Assembly: GCF_963678635.1 (NCBI RefSeq)
Contig: NC_087068.1
Span: 8,006,027 to 8,070,026 of the forward strand
DNA length: 64,000 nucleotides
Source: Symsagittifera roscoffensis
Lineage: Eukaryota > Xenacoelomorpha > Acoela > Convolutidae
Direction: 5' to 3'
Under the pieces are notes generated by a model. That model was given only the letters and a program-made list of their open reading frames with translations, ran no database searches and was not told the origin of the DNA. Within the stretch, counting starts at the first letter, position 1, and the number at the start of each line of letters is the position of its first letter. Positions 22,401 through 33,900 of the stretch are shown piece by piece. A program made the position numbers and the translations under genes.

Positions 22401-25400
22401 GTTTTTGTTGCTTGTCAATAAAAGTTGATTTAAATTCAATTGTTAAATATTTCCTATTTTCAATTTACTTCATTTTTTTCAGGTGGAACTTAGCGTAAGA
22501 CTTGAAATTTACCCAGTCAATTATAGCAACATGCCTCTTTTTTGTTGACTAGATATAAATTAGAGATAATAATTTAGTAATTCTTTTGTGTTGGCCATTT
22601 TTTCACCTGGTCAGATTTTAGTCAATTTTATTGTTCACAATTAAACATGGCAATAATTCAATATGGCATCGGTTTCAAGGCTAATTTTAATTGATCTTCG
22701 TTTTGACCTTTGTTTCTAGCCCAGTCACAGTCTATCTGACCTCAATGTGACCTCTATAGGGGGTACCACAGGGGTCAATGATGAAAAAGTAGATCATCCC
22801 CATTTAGTTAGTAGTTCAAACAGACCTAAAAATAAAAGTGGCTTTCATTTCCAACTCATTTTAGATGTCGCCGTAACTTGAAAATTTCAACTTTTTGTGA
22901 AGATTTTTATAGGCGTCTCAGTTCATTTTCCATTTTAAAATCCACATCGTGTTCAAAAATTAGAAAGTACAATAAATTATTTAAATGCTAGAATTATTAG
23001 GGCTCTTTTCATCTACCATGTTAGAATATTTTCTTCCTCTTCTGATCATCATCAGCTGATCAAACTTTCCTAAGGAAAGTTACTCTTTGTTTTCGCAGCA
23101 GGAAAATATTGACCAGTGGATCCATTTGAAATTTACGGTAAATAACAGAAATGAAAACATTTATCTTTTCTAGGAACTGGAGAAGCCTCCTCCCGATGAG
23201 CTAGATGGTCTGCGAGTTCATTGCTGGGTTCTCGTGCTACATGGCAAACGAGAGGTAAGTAATCAAAAATGATAGCTGGGATTTAAGGTCAAGTTAATGT
23301 AACCCTCTCCTAGTCTCTTTACAAGCCCTTCTTCAAGCCGGTGTGAGACAAGATTCTCCTTTGGTTCCGGTTCGAATTTATTAAATTCAAGCAGAATAGC
23401 AAACATTCAGACTTTTTGGTTTTCCAAGTTTTGTCACAAAATCTGAATCCTGCTTAAATTTACTTGAATATGATTTCAAATACAAATCGCTCAAACTTTT
23501 TTTTCAGACGACTAAAAAAGCGCTTAAAAGTATTACTCTATGCCGTAGTTCCGCTAATAACTAACTGGAGTGGCTCGGAACAAATATCAGTTTTGATATT
23601 TATTTTGTCCTGAAGGATCCGCAAAATAAATTTTGGTCGGAACAAAAGTTAATTTTGATGTTTGTTTTATGCAGGTGCCGGAGAACTTTTTCATTGAGGC
23701 GCTCACTGGCCAGACGTACCCGACTACCCACCCCAACTACCAGGGCATAGAGTCCCTCTGGAACCACAAGAACCACTGGGTCTGCATGCAGATGGGAGCC
23801 AATGGATGCAAAGTTGGTGACGTCATTTTTTATAATTGATTTCGACCAATCAAACTACGGCAAAATTTTGTATTAAAGCGGTGAAATAATGACATAACTC
23901 CAATGGAAAAAAAATTTTCTCACGCTTTTTTTCAAAAATTGTTTGAATCGTTAGTTATTTACTAGTGATAACATCAATGCATTTCCCAGGCAGGATTAAT
24001 CATACATCAGTTTAAAATTCTTTTCTCTCCAGCAATATGGGGCAATTTTTAAAGCGAAATTTTCCTTAAGTTATTTCTGGCTGTATGTTTAGGACATGTC
24101 ATTTGACCTTGGAGACTGTACCAAATGGGAGTTCATGTTCCCCCAGACAGAACAGCCCCAACTGCTAGTTCCCGAGCAGGAGGGCCTCGAGGATCTAGGC
24201 GAGGATGACGTAAGCGGGCTTGATTTCAATTACTTGCTAGTTTTCTTGGTATTTCTTGAAGCTTTTGTTTTTCTGAACTAAACACCTCTGGTTGCAGGAA
24301 ACTAAGGGAAAAAATAACAAGGATGGACGGTTACTGTGCAAGTACACAGAATGATCCGACCATAGTCTTTTAAAAAAGTAGTTTTTTTGCGTGACGTGAT
24401 GAAAGGATCTGACGTTAAACTGGAATTTAGGCATTTTCGACAGTCATAGTAAAATCAGGCTAATTGGACATAATTTTTTGTAGAACACTGATTGGAAAAA
24501 CAAAAAAATCGTAAAAAATTTTTTCAATTGTTTGCAGAAATTTGCAAAATGTTTACGTAAAATTTACTTTTCAGGGCTCAAATCAAGCATAAACAAGTTA
24601 TTGTAAGCCTGCCCGTTCGCTGTATTTGCTCGAAATTGAACTAAAAATTAAAAATTTCAAACCAGTTTTTCTCATTACAGGGAAAACTTTTTGAAATTTT
24701 TTTAAATGTCGTTCGAATTACGACAAAAATGACGTTGCGTTTGGTATAGTAATCTGCACATGCCGATAATTAATTGCGGTACCTAATTTTGCACGGGAAA
24801 AAAGCTAAAACGCACTCGAATACAAAGTTCCTCCCCATTTTCAATGGTCGGAACAATTCTAAAAAAAAACTAAAAATAGTTAAGTTTTCAGAACGTTTAC
24901 AGGAATTCAGTAATGAACTGATCAAAAACCATTATTATATTATCTCCCTGAATAATAATTCTAACGTTAATTTTTCAAATTTTTTGAACGTCGTGAGTAC
25001 TCATAAATAGGTCTTGGTGATTTTTTTGTTTTTTTTTTTCAGGAAAATGTCTTAAAATTTGTTCACGCTCAATTTTGATTTGACGGCGGATTGATTTGGC
25101 GGATTGACTTTTGATTTAATTTGAACTTCAGTTAGTTTCCATTGTTAAAAGGAAGGCAAACGCCATTATCGAACAGCAAAAGTGTAAAGGTCACGAAAAA
25201 CGTGATTAACTTCTAGTTTCGGAAATGGATTTTAAATATCAGACTACCCAGAGAAATAAAAGTTTATCTTTTGATCCAGTTTTTCCATATTGGGTTAGTT
25301 TTATCAAAAAAAAACCAAACATAAAATGTTTGTGAGATTCAAAGAGCTTGTTCTAGAGATTCAAAAATGTTCTAGAGATATTTTCAAAATTAGCTTGTTG

Positions 25401-26109
25401 GAGTTCTGTTTCCTTGCGTTTATTACTCGTCCAACTGTCAGTTGGCTATTTTTTTCGTATTTCTTGCAAAAAAAAAACAATTTCATCGCAGAAGCCACAA
25501 TTATTTGGGATCCCAACTCATGAAAAAGATGCAATATGGGGTGAAAATCCCTGCGTTTTCTTGCTGTTTTCTTAAAGAAAGAAGTGGCAGACGAAAATTT
25601 TATCGAAATTTTACGTATCAGGTTAACTAATCATTCAACTAATGATTCACTATTAAAACAATATGTAAAATATGGATGAAATATTTTCCTTAGAACAAGA
25701 TCTCTGATCGCTTGCCTCAAACTCGCAATTGATATATTCACTTTTAAGGAGATGAGAAGCTGCTAAATTTTCACTTTGACTAATTCGAAAAAAAGTACAT
25801 ATAGCTTGTAGCTGAGCACCTCGCATCTAACTACTCAATTAATTTATTATTTTGTTCTAACATACTATTTATATTCTTCTTTATCTGACTAGGAAGAGAT
25901 GTTAGACGAGCGTGAAATAGACCTGCCGCCTTCCTACGTGAACCCAATTGAGATATCGCAGAAGGACTTTGAGAAGAGGTGTCCCAAAGGGATGAAGACT
26001 ATCCTGTACAAGAAGGCCAAGGTGGAGAAGTATGCAGAGTATCTAGAGAGGGGAGGCATGAAACCAGACGGACTAGTGCAAAAGCTGTTCGTCTACGAAG
26101 ACAATGAGT
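16427..26109 (+). CDS. DRC7: DRC7 (CCDC135/FAP50/lobo) homologue, exons 1-9
   Basis: Dynein regulatory complex subunit 7, part of the nexin link between outer doublets in motile cilia and flagella. Exons: 16427-16587, 16921-17092, 18855-18980, 19415-19609, 21808-21966, 23174-23254, 23675-23812, 24093-24209, 25893-26109; all have AG/GT borders and fitting phases (residues 1-456). An acidic N-terminus (VDPSNQTAEDTLQEK) leads to the DRC7 core: YAENFRRQYVHLYRDRKPLLL, then the transglutaminase-like segment with QRGNCFDFSVLLCSLLLG (Cys ~171) and GYDAYVVCGYATKETTLMD. A charged coiled coil (219-271) and the GIESLWNHKNHWVCMQ and SFDLGDCTKWEFMF region follow. The Met at 16427 is 21 nt after a good acceptor (TTTTTTTCAG, ending 16406), so a 5' exon or spliced leader precedes it. 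The exon-7 donor (AAA|GTTGGT) is weak, but the phase demands it. Confidence 0.92.
17093..18854. other. DRC7 intron 2 with a foldback element
   Basis: AT-rich intron of 1.76 kb. About 17,296-17,515 carries inverted ends: AGCTCTTTTTCACCCCCCATC on the left and GATGGTGGGAAAATGGAAAAGAGCC on the right. This is the same end type as the foldback at 38,094-38,315. No coding exon was seen. Confidence 0.55.
19150..19345 (-). mobile_element. Probable tRNA-derived SINE in DRC7 intron 3
   Basis: On the minus strand TTGGCGCATCGGTAGTGGCG (A-box-like, about 19,300-19,320) is followed by a B-box-like GCGGGTTCAATTTTGAAC (about 19,261-19,278). A body with GTTAGCCTTAAATGAGC comes next. The B box is imperfect. 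It differs in sequence from the SINE at 15,965. Confidence 0.5.
19610..21807. other. DRC7 intron 4
   Basis: 2.2 kb, very AT-rich, with a T20-type tract near 20,095-20,111. A phrase close to GCTGAATACTxGTAGCCTGGTACGGCTAA occurs at about 20,667 and again at about 21,035, suggesting two copies of one short repeat. No exon was seen. Confidence 0.5.
21967..23173. other. DRC7 intron 5
   Basis: 1.2 kb of AT-rich DNA with scattered T tracts. I see no exon, tRNA or clear repeat in it. Confidence 0.5.
24318..25640. other. Repeat-filled intron 8 of DRC7
   Basis: Two repeat families sit here. One (about 24,590-24,860) matches 35,262-35,530 and contains AAGTTCCTCCCCATTTTCAATGG TCGGAAC. The other (about 24,993-25,460) begins GAGTACTC..ATAGGTCTTG and ends in the palindrome CCAACTGTCAGTTGG, and has relatives at 30,395, 52,980 and 56,700. 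The phrase GGTTACTGTGCAAGTAC at about 24,330 recurs at about 60,684. No coding exon was seen. Confidence 0.6.
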
Positions 26110-26630
26110 GTAAGCTCTAGTTATAATTGTAATAAACCACCTTATCTACAAACTGCCATATCTTGAAGCCGAAACTACAACAGGTTTATGTAAATTACAT
26201 AAGAATTGCGTAACAATAATGGCAATCTCAATGGCAATCTGTTGTTATGATGGATAATAATAATATTTTTCGCCGGCTTGTTGGAAGGGTAGTCTTGTTT
26301 TCGGTTTGTTGGCCAACCACCGCCTTGTTGGCCAACCACAACCATCTTCTTATATAGTTATTACTGTATAATTATTTAGCGAGGCCACTTTCTTTCGGTT
26401 TCAGAATCTGAGCAAATTTTTAACCGATAAGTTTTAAGTTGAGGTCAGAATAAAATTGTTGTGAAACTTTGCAAGTCTACTTTTAAGCATGAGCTAGATT
26501 TTTTCCCGTAAAACACTTTTTCTACAAATCTGAGGGAATTACGTGCAATTACTTTCACGTACAGGCTGACATGCTTTTTTCTTTGAAAAATCAAATAAAC
26601 TGCCTTTTAGTACGTTTCAGGCAGAAATTA

Positions 26631-26842
26631 AGGACCTACTTAACAATCTCCCCCCCCCCCTCCTCCTATGGTACCTACTTAAAAATTTCCACACCTATAA
26701 ATAAATACAGTAAATTAGCACTGAGTTTTCTATTGTACATTCTAATTTTGCTGCATTCTGATTGGTCGAAAAATCGTACATTTTGATCTTCTTAACAATA
26801 TCCCCCCTTTCTTGAAAGGGGTGGAGATTGTTAAGTAGATCC
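26631..26842. mobile_element. Foldback MITE, TTAACAATC family
   Basis: The left end GGACCTACTTAACAATCTCC and right end GGAGATTGTTAAGTAGATCC are inverted repeats about 210 bp apart. The interior carries AGTAAATTAGCAC and TTTTGCTGCATTCTGATTGG, which recur inverted or direct in the copies at 32,372, 32,984 and 57,330. Confidence 0.8.
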
Positions 26843-27388
26843 GAAATTAAATTTCTTAGAGGAACCTATTGGAAAAAATTTTCACTTTTTGTTCCGACTT
26901 TCGATACGAAAGTAACGGAATATTTGTGCTCGGGGTGGGGTTTTTTTTCTTCAGACAAATTTCGACTTTTTAACTAGCCATTTTTGACGGGATTCTTTTA
27001 TATCATTCAAAAGGTATTGTTGTCCTGAGCTTAAATGTGAAAAGATATTTCACCTGTGATCTTTTTTCGTAAAGTTATGAGGGTTTAAAGATTGCCATTT
27101 TGGCCAATTTGGGACAATTAACGCGCGATATAATTCGCGCTAATAACGCGTAAGCGGAGATTTAATCCGTCTTAAAATCGTTCCAAATTGGTTGAACGAA
27201 GCTTATTTGCCATAATTGATTTGTTACTAGGAGCGGAATTTATTCTTTTGTACTTTATATGGCGTGTGGGGGGATGATTTTCATGAAAAATTTCAAATTT
27301 AAAAAATATATAATTTCGTTTTATTTTATTTCATTTAATTTTTTTTATGTTCTTACTGCTGCTCCATAAACCTTAAAAGGCAGTCGGA

Positions 27389-27428
27389 ACATTCAGGGCT
27401 TCGCCCTGATACGAGCAGTCTTGTTTGG
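27389..27428. repeat. Short dispersed repeat with hairpin CAGGGCTTCGCCCTGA
   Basis: AGTCGGAACATTCAGGGC, then TTCGCCCTGATACGAGCAGTC. Diverged relatives are at about 59,120-59,165 (CAGTCGGAGCATTCAGGG, CTGATACGAGAAGTC), 37,400-37,435 and 59,210-59,258. It is likely a conserved end of a small mobile element. Confidence 0.6.
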
Positions 27429-27439
27429 TTTGTGGTTTT

Positions 27440-29583
27440 CGTTTCAATTTTTGTTATCTCGTTTTCCCTTTTTTTCAAGTGCAATTTATATTATCTGGTA
27501 CACTTTTAAAACAAAACTAGGTTTTTAATTTGATTCCAATGATTTTAGTAGAATTCAAAATTGTCGTACAGTTTTGCAGTTTGTAAGTTTACTCACTCCG
27601 ATTTTCAATAAATTTATTTGAATAAACTTTTTCGGTTAAACGTTGTCGGTTTGTGTGATATTGGTTTGGTGAACTTAAATTGCGTAGTTTAAGAGCAACC
27701 CTTTTTAGGAGGGGTGGGTCATGAAAAATATTGACCCATCTCACTGAAAATTTTGAGTTTCAAAACTTTATAGCTCAATTTTATTAAGACCCCAGTTTGG
27801 TTGTCGGCATTGCGAAGTTTGAACCAATTTTTGTCGCCTAAGTTGTCGTTCGGCAAAAAATCTTCAATGTTTTCTACAGCTGTTTAAGAACATCAGCCAA
27901 AACAAACGTATTTTGTTAGAAAAGTTTTTGTTAAAACGTTAGTAGCTGAACTTCAGTTGTCGATATAAAACTAATCACAAAACCATGCAAATTCCGAGAG
28001 CTTTATGCACCTCATCAGGGCTGGATAAAAATATAATGTATTGCAATAATTTGCAATATATTGCAATAAAATTATTGCATTACCAATTTTTTAGGTAGTA
28101 AACTATAGCAATACATAGTTTTGACAGAAAAACTAAAGAACTATTGCAATACCTATTGCTAGCGGTAAATATATTGTGCAATACTTTCACAGACAAACGT
28201 CCTGTATTCCGTGTTTACTTTCAGACAGCTGTTTGCCTTTTGTCAGTTTCATTTGTGCTGACTACAACCAGTCCACCTTTTAACTGATGCTAGGGATTTT
28301 AGCAGACCGGTTTTTTTGCAGATCGGTTTTTTTAAGCAGACTCAGAACAATTATAAAGTGTAATGGCTAACTTCAAACGCGGCATTGGCAATTAGCGACC
28401 GCTGGCTCCGGTGGAATCCCTCGTGCGCGAAGGACCGAATGCGCGAAAATATAAATCAGCCAATCAGATTTCAGAAATCTAAAATTTGGAAAGAAAGTTA
28501 ACATTTCCAGGAACTGGAGTATTGATATTGGCCGAATATAAAAACGGCAGAAATATGCAAAATTTTCAAATTGTCCTTGACCGCCGCAAAATTGGGAAAA
28601 ATTTTACATTTCAAGGGTTTCGTAATGAAAGAAGCAAAATATGTCTTCATTTAATTCATTTTAATTGAATGCCAACTGCTTCTTTTTAAAAATTGATTTT
28701 CGGCTATTTTTGTCTTTGGTCCTTGGACTACAAGTTTTTTCTCTCATTCGGTCCTTCGCGCATAAGAATTACCCCCCTTGCTCCGCTGCGCTCATTTCAA
28801 AACAAGTGTTATTGTGCGCGTAAATCTTTGTTTTGCCGCTAATTTAGACTCTTGTGTTTTTCAAGTTGATAGTTTTGTTGACAAATCGTGAGATAATTGA
28901 CTTAATTGGGGAAATTTGGCCCTAGACTGAGCGTCTTTTTGAGTCTGTCAATCAATCATTCATCACTTTATTATGTTGGTCTGCTAAAAGACTCATTTTT
29001 CACTTCTTATGCTAAAAGATGGGTCTGCTATACAATCGGTCCCCCTTTTAACTGCATTCAACAAAAGAAATGCTAAATGACTTGAGTAAAGAAGTTGTTC
29101 ATTACTACTTCTTGAAAGAAGTTAGGAGTACAGGTTGCTATCTCGTTTTCCCTTTTTTATCAAGTGCAATTTATATTATCTGGTACACTTTTTAATTAAA
29201 ACTAGGTTTTTAATTTGATTCCAATGATTTTAGTAGAATTCAAAATTGTCGTACAGTTTTGCAGTTTGTAAGTTTACTCACTCCGATTTTCAATAAATTT
29301 ATTTGAATAAACTTTTTCGGTTAAACGTTGTCGGCTTGTGTGATATTGGTTTGGTGAATTTAAATTGCGTAGTTTAAGAGCAACCCTTTTTAGTAGGGGT
29401 GGGTCATTAAAAATATTGATCCATCTCACTGAAAATTTTGAGTTTCAAAACTTTATAGCTCAATTTTATTAAGACCCCAGTTTGGTTGTCGGCATTGCGA
29501 AGTTTGAACCAATTTTTGTCGCCTAAGTTGTCGTTCGGCAAAAAATCTTCAATGTTTTCTACAGCTGTTTAAGAACATCAGCC
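27440..29583. repeat. Block R1 (about 450 bp) in two copies: 27,450-27,896 and 29,136-29,583
   Basis: Both copies run from TATCTCGTTTTCCC to AAGAACATCAGCC, at about 97 percent identity by eye. They include GTTAAACGTTGTCGGxTTGTG and GAGCAACCCTTTTTAG. The second copy is directly joined on both sides to copies of block R2. Confidence 0.9.
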
Positions 29584-29960
29584 CCCCTTGCTCCGCTGCG
29601 CTCATTTCAAAACAAGTGTTATTGTGCGCGTAAATCTTTGTTTTGCCGCTAATTTAGACTGTTGTGTTTTTGAATTTGATAGTTTTGTTGAGAAATCGTG
29701 AGATAATTGACTTAATTGGGGAAGTTTGGCCCTAGACTGAGCGTCTTTTTGAGTCTGTCAATCAATCATTCATCACTTTATTATGTTGGTCTGCTAAAAG
29801 ACTCATTTTTCACTTCTTATGCTAAAAGATGGGTCTGCTAAACAATCGGTCCCCCTTTTAACTGCATTCAACAAAAGAAATGCTAATTGACTTGAATAAA
29901 GAAGCTGTTCATTACTACTTCACGAAAGAAGTTAGGAGTACAGGTTGCTATAAACGCCGA
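28776..29960. repeat. Block R2 (about 370 bp) in two copies: 28,776-29,138 and 29,583-29,952
   Basis: Both copies run from CCCCCTTGCTCCGCTGCGCTC to GTTAGGAGTACAGGTTGCTAT. They contain CACTTCTTATGCTAAAAGATG and the start of the BED-finger frame. Order on the chromosome is R1 ... R2-R1-R2. Junctions share only a few bases (CTATCTCG / TTATCTCG), which suggests template switching or end joining. Confidence 0.9.
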
Positions 29961-30158
29961 TGTGGAACTATGCGAACGCAGAAAGAAAACACCGGTTTCA
30001 GCCTTTTGAAAGATCATATTATGAAGTCTCACAGTAATTCCGACAGAGAAATTGTTTCAACCAATAGTTTCACATTGCAAGAACAACTGTTTTCACTTGG
30101 CCTATTCGAAATTGTGATTTCTGGCATTTTTAGCCGGAAGAGTTTCGTGGGTACTTGA
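29880..30158 (+). pseudogene. BED-type zinc-finger remnant of a hAT-like transposon
   Basis: 92 codons. A cysteine pair C-X4-C (GCYKRRCGT) and a histidine pair H-X5-H (LLKDHIMKSH) are separated by TQKENTGFS, as in BED fingers that begin hAT transposases. No transposase core follows; the frame ends soon in AT-rich DNA. A broken copy of its first codons is in the upstream block near 29,070. It is most likely the 5' end of a decayed element. Confidence 0.55.
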
Positions 30159-30394
30159 AACCAATTGTTGATACTTTCATAGAGGGCAGCTGAAAACATA
30201 TGTTTTCGGTCAACGTACAAATTTGGTTTAAATTTGAAGTAAATACTGTCAAAGTGGTTTTTGAAAACAAGGATTTTAGAAAGTAAAAGCCTAAATTTGG
30301 GTTTTATTTGGTTGACTACTGTATATTTCAATTTTTGTTTAAAAAGAAATCAAGGTGTATTATTTATTAAAGAATATGGCTTGGTCCACTTATT

Positions 30395-30875
30395 TGTAAT
30401 TAACATAGCCAACTGTCAGTTGGAAAAGAGCAATGAACGCAAGGAAACCAAAAAAAACTGACTCGTTATTTCAAAAACTTTCAACTTTTGAGTTTCGAAG
30501 AAAAAAATAGATGGCCTTAAAGTTTTTTGAATTTTTAGAACAATTTATGATGGACATTTTTTAATTAAAATTAATCCCCCAGTTTGAGAAAACTGGATCA
30601 ACAGGTGAAACTTTCATTTCGCTGGGAAATCTGATAACTAAGTTCTCTTTTCAAAATTAGAAGTCGATCACGTATTCCGTGACCTTTACACTTTTGCTGT
30701 TCGATGGTGGAGTTTGCCTTCCTTTTAACAATAGAAATGCACTGAACTTGAAAAGAAATCACTAGTCATACCGCGAAAAATCAAAATTGGGCGTGAACAA
30801 ATTTTAAAACTTTTTCCTGAAAAAAAAATAAACCAAAAAATCAGCAAGACCTATAAAAGAGTACTCACTACGTTC
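30395..30875 (-). mobile_element. Small element of the CCAACTGTCAGTTGG family, minus orientation
   Basis: On the minus strand it begins GTGAGTACTCTTTTATAGGTCTTG, contains the shared core TTAAAAGGAAGGCAAACTCC and ATCGAACAGCAAAAGTGTAAAGG, and ends at CCAACTGACAGTTGG (about 30,409). Relatives are at about 24,993-25,460, 52,980-53,440 and 56,700-57,095 (plus strand). It lies directly after the arrestin stop codon, so it probably supplies that gene's 3' untranslated region. Confidence 0.75.
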
Positions 30876-30913
30876 ATTACTCTTAATCAATGAAAACTGT
30901 CTTGTCCTGCTTA

Positions 30914-33900
30914 TTACCCTGTATGAACTTCACAATGTTGCTGATGATGTGGATGTTGTTGCAGTTGTTGTTGTGAAGCCTGAGAGTGTGCTAGTAAGTA
31001 GCTCTGTAGTGAGTTGTTGATTGACCTTGAGGTCATGGTCGAAGCTTCATCGCCAGTGACCATCTGACTCTCACTGTACTCACATGGGGTCAGAATAGAG
31101 GCTTGAGTCACCGCCTGAAGAATTGATATTTGATTTATGAATGTCTAATTTATCAGTCATAACTTGTTTTACTTATTTTTAAATGGTCCGTTGCAGAAAA
31201 AATTAGAGTTTGGTTTGTTTAGTTTGCTCAATATGCAAATGTGAGCTGGCATGAGTGCCGTATGTTTCGGGTACTTTGAGTTTCTGGCAACCATATTTTA
31301 ACACTTTTATTTCAGTTTGTTTTTTTTGAAATGTTTCTTTAATTTTAGAGCCCTTTTTTATTAATGATTTAAAGATTGATTTGTAAATGTCGCTTGAATA
31401 ATTTTCAGGTATTGTAATTTCGGTGAAATTTCTTATAACTAAATTGCAATCAAATCAGAAAAGTGTGCCCCTTTTACCTGAAGGGAGAGGGCACTGTGTT
31501 CTGTGGCCTGGGGGGAGTTGACCTTGCTTAACTCTAATGTCAGTTTCTCAGTGTCGTTCTCAGTGGGCCACGGAGTCGTTATCTTCGTGAAGATTATCCC
31601 ATACATGTTGCTGTGTTCATTGCACTGGAAACAGTTCAGTTCGTGTTGCGATATTTTGTCGTTTAATTTTTCAAATTTGGGTCTTAAAACGACTTGGTCT
31701 TACGCGAGGGAACACCGATTTTCAAAAAAAATGAAAGTTCTTTCGACCTGTTTGAACCGACCGACCTTATTCAGATTCCGAACACTGGAGCGCCCTTAAG
31801 TTTGACATAAGTTTCTCTGCCTTAAGGTCATTTTTCAGAGAATGTGCCAAAGTTAACGCTCTTGAGTACTGAGAAATATTAGGCTTGAGGCAAAAATAGA
31901 CGTAAAGTTTCCACATTTTGTTGAATATTGTCTGCGGCGCTTAATTTTTGGTCCAAATTAGTTTTCATGTGAGCGCAGTTTTTGGAAATCTCCCACTTGT
32001 CGGATTCATTAGATATTCAACTTACGTCATCCCTTCTCAGAATTGCGTAATCAATATCCATCCCGGAGCTCCTACAACATCCCTGTAGTGCTGCAGCAGC
32101 AGTAGTGCCCACGTGAATAGGTATCTCCCACGCACTGTGGTGTGACCCGGTGCTGACCTTCAGCTTCACATAGTAGGACACTCTGACGTAGTTTCCGAAT
32201 GTAGCGTGGCCCACTTTCGGGGTTGAAGGGAGGAGGGGAGGGAGGGAGATGGAGAGGGGGACTCTAATTTCTTCATCTTTTTCTGATGCTTCTGCTCTTA
32301 AATAAATTTTAAAAAAATTTAACCAGTTAAACTGTTTTTATTTAAATTTTTTGGCGCCAGAATAAATCATGAGGATCTACTTAACAATCTCCCCCCTTTC
32401 AAGAAGGGGGATTGTTAAGTAGATTACTTGCAGCGAATTTTCGACCAATCAGAATGCAGCAAAATTTGAATTTACATACAACGCTCTAGTGTGAATTTAT
32501 TGTTTTTATTTACAGAGGTGGAGATTCTTTGGGTGATACAATGGGGGGGGGGGGGTTGTTAAGTAGATCCAATCATGATACTGTAGGACAGGGGCGGATT
32601 TATGGGATTACTCGTGATAACATTATTCGTGATAACATCTACTAACTTGATGTGTTGTTTGACCTTGTATATCTGCGTGTTCTTCAGTGGTGCGAACAGG
32701 GCATTGGTGGCGTCCTTGGCCATGTTATAGGCAACTCTCTGGTAGAGAGCCAAGCTGATCTTCTTCAGTTTCTTTTTCTTACTCCCGCCCCCCACGCTGT
32801 ACACCAGCTGAAAAGCAAAACTTAATCATTGCAAAATAAGACACTTAAACTTAAGTTATAATCCTTTTCAAGATTTACATTGAATTTCTTTTGTAATTTT
32901 CCGAACTGGATTGTGTCGTCTTTGAGCAATTTTGCCTCGCCATTTTTTGTATTTCACCTTAAAGCATGAGGAAGGATTTTATTGTGTCTACTTAACAATC
33001 GGTCCCAATTGTATCTACTAAAGAATAAGAATCTCTCCCTGTAAATAAAAACAGTAAATTCGCACTAGAGCTTTCTAGTGAACATTCTAATTTTGCTGAA
33101 TTCTGATTGGTCGAAAATCCCCCTCCTTTGTTGAAAGGGGAAAGAGATTGTTAAGTTAGATGCGAAGGATCTCAAGAGAGATGAAACCTTGATTGACAGA
33201 TCCTCTCCGGGCCTCAACTCGGGGTTGTTCACTCTGATTCCCATTTTGATGCCGCCTGTCTCGAACAGTCCAAATGTCTTCAGCCTCTTCTCTATCTTCA
33301 TCACTCTGAAGTCATCTTCGTCTATGATGACAGGTGTCATTATCTGAATGGGCAGGTAGCCCTTCAGCTGTTCATTTGAGGTCAAATCAAATCCCACAAG
33401 TCTATACTCCACCTGGAAGATAACAATGTTACCCTCTCCGATATTCAGTTTGAAATCTTCAATCTTAATCTTTTATTAATGATCACAAAATTTTTACCGT
33501 AGAGATCCTTTCTTAACAATTCCTATGGTACCTAGAAACGAATTGTCCCCTTTCCCGAAAGAATAGAAATAGACATTTTAAAAAATCTATCTCAATTTAA
33601 TAGTTTTTTCCTCTCAGGAGCTGTTTACTGAAATTGTCTTCGATTTTTTCATCGAACATTTTTGACGTCATTTCACACATCTTCTCTTTCTCAACTAGTT
33701 TTTGACGTAGAAAATATGAGAAAAAAGTTCAGTTCTCCCCCATCATACCCCTCAAAACAAAAAATAAAATACTCGAGATTAAGTTTCAAAAACAGGTTCT
33801 AAATTTTTGGACTGATTACCTGCACGTGGTCATCTCTGAACGACATCGGAAGCGTCTGTCCGTTGATGTTGTCGGGAATGATCAGTTCGAAGATGTGTTT

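Larger units (their letters stand above)
26110..30913. other. First part of the 12.4-kb DRC7 intron 9: transposon mosaic
   Basis: No DRC7 exon lies between 26,109 and 38,548. This part contains the foldback element at 26,631-26,842, the duplicated mosaic at 27,440-29,960 with a BED-finger remnant, and a CCAACTGTCAGTTGG-family copy at about 30,395-30,875. The nested arrestin gene begins (3' end) at 30,914. Confidence 0.6.

Noticed and set aside
24774-25010. 78-codon frame sharing TKFLPIFN with one at 35,458
   Set aside because: The shared words come from a dispersed DNA repeat; frames differ outside it and no protein family fits.
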